A stretch of DNA of 6,717 bases from Psychrobacter sp. (GTDB lineage Bacteria; Pseudomonadota; Gammaproteobacteria; Pseudomonadales; Moraxellaceae), in contig JAHHUJ010000114.1 of assembly GCA_020024075.1 (NCBI GenBank), positions 1 to 6,717 on the forward strand, written 5' to 3'. Below are positions 1 to 5,338 of this stretch, in pieces. The position numbers and the translations under genes are program-made. The notes under the pieces were generated by a model. The model saw nothing but the letters and a program-made list of their open reading frames with translations. It was not told the DNA's origin and did no database searches. How positions within the stretch are numbered: position 1 is the stretch's first letter; each line of letters starts with the position of its first letter.

Positions 1-1
1 T

Positions 2-328
2 TACTCAAATGCAGCACGATTTCTAGGGCTTGTATCAATTGATAGAAAAGGTGTTTATCTTACTGATATGGGCGTAAGTGTAATGCAGATGCCACTCACT
101 AAAAAACAAATTAAGTTTTCAGAGCTTATTCTATCATCTAAACCGTTTGCTAAGGTTATGGCTGTGTACCTTAATAAAGGTGGACAACTATCAACACTAG
201 AAATAAAGGATATTCTTAAAAGCTGTAATATTCCTAATTTAAATGCCTACTCAAATACGATAGAAAGAAGAAGTTTAACTGTCAAAAGCTGGATTGAGTG
301 GATTATTACTCAAGTGCGTGTTAATTAG
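2..328 (+). CDS. C-terminal part of an unrecognised protein with winged-helix-like features (5'-truncated)
   Basis: The frame is open from the left edge to the TAA at 326-328, so this is the last 108 codons of a longer gene. An internal ATG at 68 exists, but the 22 residues before it read as continuous protein, including SNAARFLGL and a KGVYLTDMG beta-hairpin-like turn, so 68 is probably not the true start. Alternating helical stretches and the ending SNTIERRSLTVKSWIEWI look like a winged-helix or helix-turn-helix fold. Such C-terminal modules occur in hypothetical proteins and in some restriction-type proteins; that link is a recollection of pattern, not a search result. GC is about 34%, clearly below the 47% of a counted mltG stretch, which hints at acquired DNA. 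The catalytic or main domain, if any, lies outside the window. I am confident that it is coding and do not know its function. Confidence 0.72.
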   Translation, partial: YSNAARFLGLVSIDRKGVYLTDMGVSVMQMPLTKKQIKFSELILSSKPFAKVMAVYLNKGGQLSTLEIKDILKSCNIPNLNAYSNTIERRSLTVKSWIEWIITQVRVN

Positions 329-351
329 ATAGCCCAGATATTTATTCCCCA

Positions 352-380
352 TTGAATATCTAAGCATACAGTGCTAAATT
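352..380 (+). promoter_or_regulatory. Candidate sigma70 promoter for mltG-tmk
   Basis: TTGAAT (352-357) and TAAATT (375-380) are separated by 17 nt; each matches the -35 or -10 consensus at four of six positions. Transcription would start near 387, leaving a short leader before the mltG start at 409. The -35 box overlaps the right arm of a weak AT-rich hairpin (336-361). This is a prediction from consensus matching only. Confidence 0.38.
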
Positions 381-408
381 CTAGCAAACTTTTACCTCGT
401 GAGTGGCT

Positions 409-1596
409 ATGAGCGATTCGAATCCAAAAAATCCAAGCAATAACCCCAATAAACCGACAACTACTGAGGCTGAAACAGTACAGCCAACGGATGTATCCTT
501 GGTATGTGATGACCCTGCTCGTCATAAAAAACAGCCCCCAGAGCCCACCTCAAAACGTAGCTATCAGTTGCTACTAGTGTTTGGCTTAATATTGCTGTTC
601 TTATTGGCAATGGTCTATCAGACCTTGTTTGGTCACTCAAATCAAGCAGCTGGCGAATTGGTTGTGGAAGAAGGGCAAAGCTATTATGGCTTCTTGCCTC
701 AGTTTCAGCGTGATGTCCCCATGTTCTCCGCCAGCTTAGCCAAGCTCTATATTAAGTCAACCGTGGATGTACCTCTACATGCCGGTACTTATGAAGTGCC
801 AGAAAATGCCAGCTTTAAACAGCTGATGGATGCCTTCAAAGAGGGTCAAAAAGTAGATATGGTCACCATCCAAATTATTGAGGGTAAGACTGCCGCTGAC
901 TTGTACAAAGTGATTGCCAATACGGATGGGGTAGAGTTAGAGGTGTTAGAGTCTAACGGTAAGCCTAAAGCCAATTTTAAGCAATTATTGGGTATTGATG
1001 CATTCACTCCAGAAGGCGAGTTCGTACATAATCTAGAGGGCTGGTTCACTCCAGATACCTATTATTATGCTAGAGGGGTTACCGATAAAGAGATCTTAAA
1101 TGACCTTTATCAGCGTCAACAACAAGCTTTGGATAAAGCTTGGGAAAATCGTGCTGCTGATCTGCCTTACAAGACCCCTTATGAAGCGTTAATTATGGCC
1201 TCTATTATCGAAAAAGAAACCAGTGTTGAAAGTGAGCGTGAGCTGGTATCGGCAGTATTTGTGAATCGTCTAAATATGGGAATGCGTCTGCAAACTGACC
1301 CAACCATCATCTATGGCATGGGTGAGCGTTACGATGGCAATATTCGTCGTACTGATATTAATGAGAAGACCGCTTATAACACCTATCAAATCGATGGCTT
1401 GCCACCGACCCCAATTGCACTGCCTTCTCCTGAGTCCATTGAAGCGGCTATGCATCCAGCCGATAGTGATGCTTTGTATTTCGTGGCTACGGGTACGGGG
1501 GGACATAAGTTTACGAAGACTCTTGAGGAGCACAATCGTGCAGTACAAGAGTACATAAAAGTGATGCGTGAACAAAGAACAACTGATAACCCATAA
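409..1596 (+). CDS. mltG: Endolytic murein transglycosylase MltG (YceG family)
   Basis: MltG is an inner-membrane lytic transglycosylase that cleaves nascent glycan strands internally and is thought to set their length. The 395-aa product has a polar Pro/Asn/Thr-rich cytosolic segment (1-50), one membrane helix (about 52-73, LLLVFGLILLFLLAMV), a LysM-like part (about 80-150, including AGTYEVP) and the catalytic YceG domain to the C-terminus. The diagnostic block is ASIIEKETSVESE (264-276), whose EKET carries the catalytic Glu (E218 in E. coli MltG), followed by NRLNMGMRLQTDPTIIYGMG, TAYNTY, GLPPTPIALP and YFVATGTGGHKF. E. coli MltG is about 340 aa; the extra length here is mainly N-terminal to the membrane helix. 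A GTG at 403 is in frame two codons upstream. I prefer ATG 409 because a weak purine-rich GTGAG (399-403) sits a few bases before it. The stop codon is 19 nt before tmk, so the two are probably cotranscribed. No pabC lies upstream. Confidence 0.96.
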   Translation: MSDSNPKNPSNNPNKPTTTEAETVQPTDVSLVCDDPARHKKQPPEPTSKRSYQLLLVFGLILLFLLAMVYQTLFGHSNQAAGELVVEEGQSYYGFLPQFQRDVPMFSASLAKLYIKSTVDVPLHAGTYEVPENASFKQLMDAFKEGQKVDMVTIQIIEGKTAADLYKVIANTDGVELEVLESNGKPKANFKQLLGIDAFTPEGEFVHNLEGWFTPDTYYYARGVTDKEILNDLYQRQQQALDKAWENRAADLPYKTPYEALIMASIIEKETSVESERELVSAVFVNRLNMGMRLQTDPTIIYGMGERYDGNIRRTDINEKTAYNTYQIDGLPPTPIALPSPESIEAAMHPADSDALYFVATGTGGHKFTKTLEEHNRAVQEYIKVMREQRTTDNP

Positions 1597-1615
1597 ATAA
1601 AGAGAGCCGAGTCTT

Positions 1616-2251
1616 ATGTCGACAGTCAATGAAGCTAAATTTATCAGCTTTGAAGGTACTGAAGGGGTGGGGAAAACCACAGCCATCAATAGTCTTTGCC
1701 AGCATTTAACTGATGCAGGTATTGAGTATGTGCAGACTCGAGAGCCAGGAGGCAGCCCATTTGCCGAGCAGCTGCGTGAGCTACTGCTAGACATTAAGAC
1801 AGACATCACTGATGACACTGAGATGTTACTGATGTTCGCGGCTCGTAGTGATCACTTAGCAAAAGTTATCTTGCCGGCGTTAAAGGCAGGCAAGTGGGTA
1901 ATCTGCGATCGCTTTGTAGACTCTACAGTGGCTTATCAGGGCTATGGGAGGGGCTTTGGTAATTCAGCTATGCTGCACAAGATTGAGGGGCTTATTAGTC
2001 AATTTGTACCTCGCTTGCCGGACCTGACCTTATGGCTGGATTTACCAGTTGCAGAGGGAATGCAAAGAGCAGGGAAGCGTAGTGCTGCCGATCGCTTTGA
2101 GCAACAGCAAATGGCTTTTTTTGAAAGGGTCTATCAAGGTTTTAGTCAGCAACATCAAGCCCATCCTCAGCGTATCCAGCGTATTGATGCCCAAGGTGAG
2201 GCAGAGGAGGTTGCTGCTAGAATTTGGCAGGTAGTTGCCCAGAAGCTATAA
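1616..2251 (+). CDS. tmk: Thymidylate kinase (dTMP kinase)
   Basis: This enzyme phosphorylates dTMP to dTDP with ATP in the cytosol, an essential step of dTTP supply. The 211-aa length is normal for bacterial Tmk. Visible motifs are the P-loop EGTEGVGKTT (13-22), the TMP-binding TREPGGSPFAEQLR (41-54), MFAARSDH (73-80), the catalytic CDRF plus DSTVAYQGYGRG (97-113), LWLDLPV (139-145) and the LID segment RAGKRSAADRFE (151-162). The P-loop lacks an Arg while the LID is Arg-rich, which is the type II arrangement seen in E. coli. The start ATG 1616 has only a short GAG (1609-1611) as a possible ribosome site, with AGAGAG further upstream, so translation may partly depend on mltG. In many gammaproteobacteria holB follows tmk; here a terminator and a convergent gene follow instead. 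Confidence 0.97.
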   Translation: MSTVNEAKFISFEGTEGVGKTTAINSLCQHLTDAGIEYVQTREPGGSPFAEQLRELLLDIKTDITDDTEMLLMFAARSDHLAKVILPALKAGKWVICDRFVDSTVAYQGYGRGFGNSAMLHKIEGLISQFVPRLPDLTLWLDLPVAEGMQRAGKRSAADRFEQQQMAFFERVYQGFSQQHQAHPQRIQRIDAQGEAEEVAARIWQVVAQKL

Positions 2252-2270
2252 CTACTAAGGGTGTAGTTAT
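2248..2270 (+). other. Hairpin overlapping the tmk stop codon
   Basis: ATAACTAC (2248-2255) is perfectly complementary to GTAGTTAT (2263-2270), with a 7-nt loop. The left arm contains the tmk TAA. There is no T-tract after it, so it is not an intrinsic terminator; it could protect the 3' end of the mRNA. AACTAC can alternatively pair with GTAGTT at 2231-2236 inside tmk. It is AT-rich and only 8 bp, so chance is possible. Confidence 0.35.
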
Positions 2271-2285
2271 CACTAACAGTGTCGT

Positions 2286-2319
2286 TATATAGCTACCATA
2301 TCATATATAGCTACCATAT
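2286..2319. repeat. Two near-adjacent 16-bp direct repeats
   Basis: TATATAGCTACCATAT occurs at 2286-2301 and again at 2304-2319, an identical pair with an 18-bp period separated by TC. It lies in the AT-rich spacer between the convergent tmk and antiporter genes. It may be a slippage duplication; a binding-site role is not supported by anything else visible. Confidence 0.75.
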
Positions 2320-2356
2320 AGAGTTAGCATCAAGATCCTAGAAGATTCTAGTAGAT

Positions 2357-2396
2357 AAAAAAGAGCAGCCCCTGTGTGAGCTGCTCTTTTGGTTTT
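2357..2396. terminator. Bidirectional rho-independent terminator between tmk and the antiporter gene
   Basis: An 11-bp perfect stem, AAAAGAGCAGC (2359-2369) with GCTGCTCTTTT (2380-2390), encloses a 10-nt loop. On the + strand it runs into TTTTGGTTTTT; on the - strand the A-tract at 2357-2362 reads as a T-tract. It can therefore stop tmk transcripts in one direction and antiporter transcripts in the other, matching the convergent gene order. Confidence 0.88.
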
Positions 2397-2418
2397 TAGA
2401 TTATGGTCGGATTGTTTT

Positions 2419-2437
2419 TGGCTTAGCCGTTAAGCCA
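2419..2437 (-). other. Small hairpin just after the antiporter stop codon
   Basis: TGGCTTA (2419-2425) pairs with TAAGCCA (2431-2437) around a 5-nt loop. It begins 7 nt beyond the antiporter stop on its transcript. No T-tract follows on either strand, so it is likely an accessory 3' structure before the stronger terminator at 2357-2396. Confidence 0.4.
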
Positions 2438-2444
2438 CTGCGCC

Positions 2445-4739
2445 TTAAGACGATTTATCCGAATTATTTTTTGCTTCGGTGTCGGGCAGACGCTGAGGGT
2501 CTAATGTGCCATCGGCTTGTCTTGGGGCCTGAGAGTTACCATTGTCTTGTGATTGCAGATTTTTTACTGAAGCTGCCTTGCCGCCTTTATTGCCAGAGGG
2601 TTTACTTGTATTCGTATTACCAGCAGCACTATCACTACTATCAGAGTGCTTTTGTAGGCTTTGCTCAAGCTTAGTCGCCAGTTCAGCCTCTAACTGAGTA
2701 GTAGGTACAGTCGTTGAAGATTTGGCTTCACTATCGCCAGTTGCAGCATCTTGGCGGTGTTGCGTGTCAGTCTGTGCAGGTGGTGGAGCAGTTGGCTTTA
2801 AGTCACCTTTATCCGGCTCTAAGCCATAGTCTGGGTCGTCTACACTTTCGGCGATGGTCTTCTCTTTACGCTTCTCAGGCGACTTGGATGTGGCCTCAAA
2901 CTGTGAGTTGGCTAAGGCGCGGGCCTGTTTTTGTTTCTCAGTGACATCGACCTCTTTTGGTTGCACTTCATCTTCAATGACCAAGGCCACCAGCTTATGG
3001 TCACGAGGAATCTCGTTGTCAAAGCTGTCAGTAATGACGTGCAAATGACCTTCTTTATCAATAGTGAATAACGGCACAAATTGCTTATTATCAGCCCGAT
3101 ACTGACTGTAACTATAACTGTCTGTAATATTGGTAATTTTCACCCGGGCTTTCTTTGACAGCATACTGGCCATCTTAGTATAGGTCACATCTTTACCAAA
3201 TAACCAACGTGAGTTGAAGCCTGAGCGCTTGCTTTCTCTTTCAGTCTTTGACTTGTCGTCAGTAAACTTTAAGCGATAGATTTTTTGTTCGCCAAATTCA
3301 TGACGATAATGCAGCTCAGACAGGGTATTCATCTCCTTATCGGTACTCATGGCAAATAGATGACCAATCCCAATTAAGTCTAAGTGACGCTCGGCGTGGT
3401 CGGAGATGGGGTTGCCAAAATAGGTGCGTAATCCCGCCATACGGGCTTTGGCAATATTGGTGTAGTTGTTATGGGCTACTACCACATCGAAGCCTTGCTC
3501 TTGTAATGCTGCTGCAACCTTAAGTGCCACAGGATTGGAGCCAACGATTAGTACCCCATTGTTGGCAGGCTCACGTACCCCAAGCAGATTACCTACCATC
3601 TTCGCACCTAGACCTTGAATCAGTACGGTGCCAATGATCACCATAAATACTAAGGGTACTAACAGCTCTACCCCTTGGATATCATACTCTTGCAGACGAA
3701 TGGCAAATAAGGAGGAAATGGCGGCGGCAACGATGCCTCGAGGCCCAATCCAGCTGATCATTATTTTTTCAGAAGTTTTTAGGTTGGAGCCCATAGAGGA
3801 GGCCCATACGGACAAAGGCCGTGCTACAAACATGACGATGGCTAATAGTACTAAACCTTGGAAGCCTACGCTTAATAGGCTGTCTAACTCAACTCGAGCC
3901 GCTAGAACGATAAATAGCACCGAGATTAGTAGGACGGTTAATGACTCATTAAACTCTAAAATTTGATCACGAGGGAAGTCCTTCCAGTTGGCTAAGGCTA
4001 CGCCCATGACCGTCACTGCTAATAAGCCTGACTCATGCTCTAGATGGTTGGATACAGAGAATAATAGCAGCACGAAGGCTAGGGTGAAAACGTTGTGTAA
4101 GAACTCAGGGATCATGTGACGTTTGATTAAGTTTGCCAATACAAACGCCCCAAACATACCAATGGCTGTGGCAATAATCACAATCTCAGCAAACAAGAAG
4201 ATACTGTTAGCTTCACCGCCTGAGATGATGTATTCGTACACCAAAACCACAGCGATAGCGCCTACGGGGTCAATGATGATCCCTTCCCACTTTAAGATAT
4301 TGGAAATGGTCTTATTAGGCCGAACACTGCGCAGTAGTGGCATGATTACCGTAGGTCCGGTAACACAAACTAAGGAGCCAAATAGTAGCGCAATTAGTGG
4401 ATCGACATCGAATAATAGATAAGTCGATAAGGCAACCACAGCGATGGTAATCAGTACACCGACTGAGACCAACATTTGTACCACTTTTCCGTGCTGCTTA
4501 ATTTCTTCGAACTCTAAGGTGAGTGAACCTTCAAATAAAATGATGGCCACGCCCAAAGAGATAAAGGGGAACAACAAATCTCCAATGACCGCATCGGGGT
4601 CAAAGTAGCCCATTATCGGACCAATAAAAATACCAATAATTAATAAAAATAAAATTGACGGCTGTTTTAAATACCAAGCTAGCCACTGCGCAGCAATGCC
4701 TAGCCCAACCACGCCAGATAACAATAAGGCGGTATCCAT
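2445..4739 (-). CDS. CPA1-family cation:proton antiporter with TrkA-N-like domain and disordered C-terminal tail
   Basis: Probable Na+ or K+/H+ exchanger of the inner membrane, serving pH and ion homeostasis; the ion is not predictable. Residues 1-378 form about 12-13 membrane helices. Marker segments are LFEGSLTLEF (68-77), TGPTVIMPLLRS (127-138), WEGIIIDPVGAIAVV (151-165; D157 is the likely ion-binding acid, E152 the helper) and GPRGIVAAAIS (332-342). Residues 395-495 are a Rossmann-like TrkA-N module (GVLIVGSNPVALKVA, then AGLRTYFGN), and about 525-588 resembles the beta-rich RCK C-terminal part (PLFTIDKEGHLHVIT). From about 590 to 764 the chain is Gln/Ser/Asn/Lys-rich and looks disordered. 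The glycine motif is degenerate (GSNPVA rather than GxGxxG), so nucleotide gating is uncertain. ATG 4739 is supported by AAGGA six bases upstream. The gene is monocistronic, convergent with tmk and divergent from the protease gene. Confidence 0.93.
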   Translation of the reverse strand: MDTALLLSGVVGLGIAAQWLAWYLKQPSILFLLIIGIFIGPIMGYFDPDAVIGDLLFPFISLGVAIILFEGSLTLEFEEIKQHGKVVQMLVSVGVLITIAVVALSTYLLFDVDPLIALLFGSLVCVTGPTVIMPLLRSVRPNKTISNILKWEGIIIDPVGAIAVVLVYEYIISGGEANSIFLFAEIVIIATAIGMFGAFVLANLIKRHMIPEFLHNVFTLAFVLLLFSVSNHLEHESGLLAVTVMGVALANWKDFPRDQILEFNESLTVLLISVLFIVLAARVELDSLLSVGFQGLVLLAIVMFVARPLSVWASSMGSNLKTSEKIMISWIGPRGIVAAAISSLFAIRLQEYDIQGVELLVPLVFMVIIGTVLIQGLGAKMVGNLLGVREPANNGVLIVGSNPVALKVAAALQEQGFDVVVAHNNYTNIAKARMAGLRTYFGNPISDHAERHLDLIGIGHLFAMSTDKEMNTLSELHYRHEFGEQKIYRLKFTDDKSKTERESKRSGFNSRWLFGKDVTYTKMASMLSKKARVKITNITDSYSYSQYRADNKQFVPLFTIDKEGHLHVITDSFDNEIPRDHKLVALVIEDEVQPKEVDVTEKQKQARALANSQFEATSKSPEKRKEKTIAESVDDPDYGLEPDKGDLKPTAPPPAQTDTQHRQDAATGDSEAKSSTTVPTTQLEAELATKLEQSLQKHSDSSDSAAGNTNTSKPSGNKGGKAASVKNLQSQDNGNSQAPRQADGTLDPQRLPDTEAKNNSDKSS

Positions 4740-4745
4740 AAAAAA

Positions 4746-4750
4746 TCCTT
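4746..4750 (-). promoter_or_regulatory. Ribosome binding site of the antiporter gene
   Basis: The - strand reads AAGGA followed by six bases (TTTTTT) and then the ATG. This good Shine-Dalgarno site fixes the start at 4739 and argues against the overlapping - strand frame that runs to 4999. Confidence 0.8.
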
Positions 4751-4803
4751 GTGTATGCAGTGCCCGTTCCCAGTTACGCAGTTAGCATTTATTAAGTCCT
4801 GCG

Positions 4804-4833
4804 AGTATAAAAAAGCACATAGGGAGAGGTGAA
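4804..4833 (-). promoter_or_regulatory. Candidate sigma70 promoter for the antiporter gene
   Basis: On the - strand TTCACC (4833-4828) and TATACT (4809-4804) are 18 nt apart, matching the -35 at four and the -10 at five of six positions. Transcription would begin near 4797, giving a leader of about 58 nt. Prediction from consensus only. Confidence 0.4.
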
Positions 4834-4849
4834 TAGACACTGTAAAGAA

Positions 4850-4871
4850 GCCTAGTAGTTTATTACTAGGC
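4850..4871. other. Hairpin in the antiporter upstream region
   Basis: GCCTAGTA (4850-4857) and TACTAGGC (4864-4871) form a perfect 8-bp stem with a 6-nt loop GTTTAT. AAG on the left and CTT on the right can extend it past a single bulged C. Read on the - strand it is followed by the moderately T-rich TTCTTTAC, so it could weakly terminate transcripts entering from the right before the antiporter promoter. It lies upstream of that predicted promoter, so it would not be in the antiporter leader. Confidence 0.4.
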
Positions 4872-5163
4872 CTTGCTAATACAGGGCTTACCATAAAGTC
4901 ATGCGCTGAATTTAAGCCATGATTTGTAGCAGCCGATTTTATTAGCGCTATTGTTTTGATAGTCCTATAACCCCGCAAGATTGGCAGATAATAAGCCATC
5001 TACTGGGCGACTGTTGACACCCTGACTAAAAAAAACTAGGGTTAAGTAAATTTATGATATCACGAAATAAAGTAACAGATGCGGTACAATTACCTAAAGA
5101 TGCTGTAGTTTTTTGACCCAAGTTACCAAATTAGAAAGTAACTGCAATTCGTGTGTTGCTCGC

Positions 5164-5236
5164 TTGTGCTATAAGTTGCTAGCGTATACTGTAAAAACGT
5201 CTTATCATGAATACAGATTTTATTAGTGATTATAAT
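5164..5236 (+). promoter_or_regulatory. Candidate promoter region of the HtrA-type protease gene
   Basis: Two -10-like boxes are visible: TATACT at 5185-5190 with a poor TTGTGC 15 nt upstream, and a perfect TATAAT at 5231-5236 with no good -35 at 16-18 nt and a TG displaced by one base from the extended -10 position. The second would start transcripts near 5243, leaving a leader of about 95 nt. No clear RpoE/AlgU-type site (GAACTT with TCTGA or TCAAA) was seen, although such control is known for some relatives. Confidence 0.3.
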
Positions 5237-5323
5237 TAACGGCTGTGGCTGTAAGGTTGGCATTAGTGTTGGTATGGCCCACGAATGGACTGAGGTCAAC
5301 CTATTGTTTAACACAGACCCTCC

Positions 5324-5329
5324 AGGAGA
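5324..5329 (+). promoter_or_regulatory. Ribosome binding site of the HtrA-type protease gene
   Basis: AGGAGA lies 9 nt before ATG 5339. It is the strongest Shine-Dalgarno match near this gene and is the reason for choosing the upstream start despite the long polar N-terminus it implies. Confidence 0.8.
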
Positions 5330-5338
5330 ATTACAATA

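Larger units (their letters stand above)
4740..5338. other. 599-nt divergent intergenic region without a convincing gene
   Basis: This spacer separates the divergent antiporter and HtrA-type protease genes and is long for this compact region. Candidate promoters for both sides lie at 4804-4833 and 5164-5236, and a hairpin at 4850-4871. A perfect -35 hexamer TTGACA on the + strand at 5014-5019 has only TAGGGT 17 nt downstream. AAAGTAAC occurs at 5069-5076 and 5135-5142, and AGTTAC (5121-5126) faces GTAACT (5138-5143) across 11 nt, a possible operator-like dyad. Reading frames of 63 and 99 codons on the - strand lack protein-like character. A 20-codon frame at 5054-5116 is discussed in the findings. 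No tRNA or known riboswitch fold was recognised. Confidence 0.6.

Noticed and set aside
336..361. Hairpin AGATATT/AATATCT after the partial first gene, considered as a terminator
   Set aside because: The stem is only 7 bp plus a wobble extension, fully AT-rich, and has no T-tract on the + strand; it also overlaps the candidate mltG promoter.
1270..1818. 182-codon - strand frame across the mltG-tmk junction
   Set aside because: It is antisense to two genes with unmistakable conserved motifs and its translation resembles no family.
3628..3966. 112-codon + strand frame inside the antiporter gene
   Set aside because: It is antisense to the conserved membrane domain, a shadow caused by the codon use of hydrophobic helices.
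4700..4999. 99-codon - strand frame overlapping the antiporter start
   Set aside because: It overlaps the well-supported antiporter start by about 40 bases, lacks a clear ribosome site and has no protein-like pattern.
5207..5239. Ten-codon frame MNTDFISDYN before the protease
   Set aside because: There is no ribosome site, it overlaps the TATAAT box, and its length is expected by chance.
5254..5302. Long-range pairing AGGTTG/CAACCT in the protease leader, considered as a riboswitch or thermometer
   Set aside because: Six base pairs across a 37-nt loop are weak, and the ribosome site at 5324-5329 is not sequestered by it.
5123..5314. 63-codon - strand frame in the divergent spacer
   Set aside because: Its composition is not protein-like, no family is recognisable and it lies antisense to the likely protease promoter and leader.
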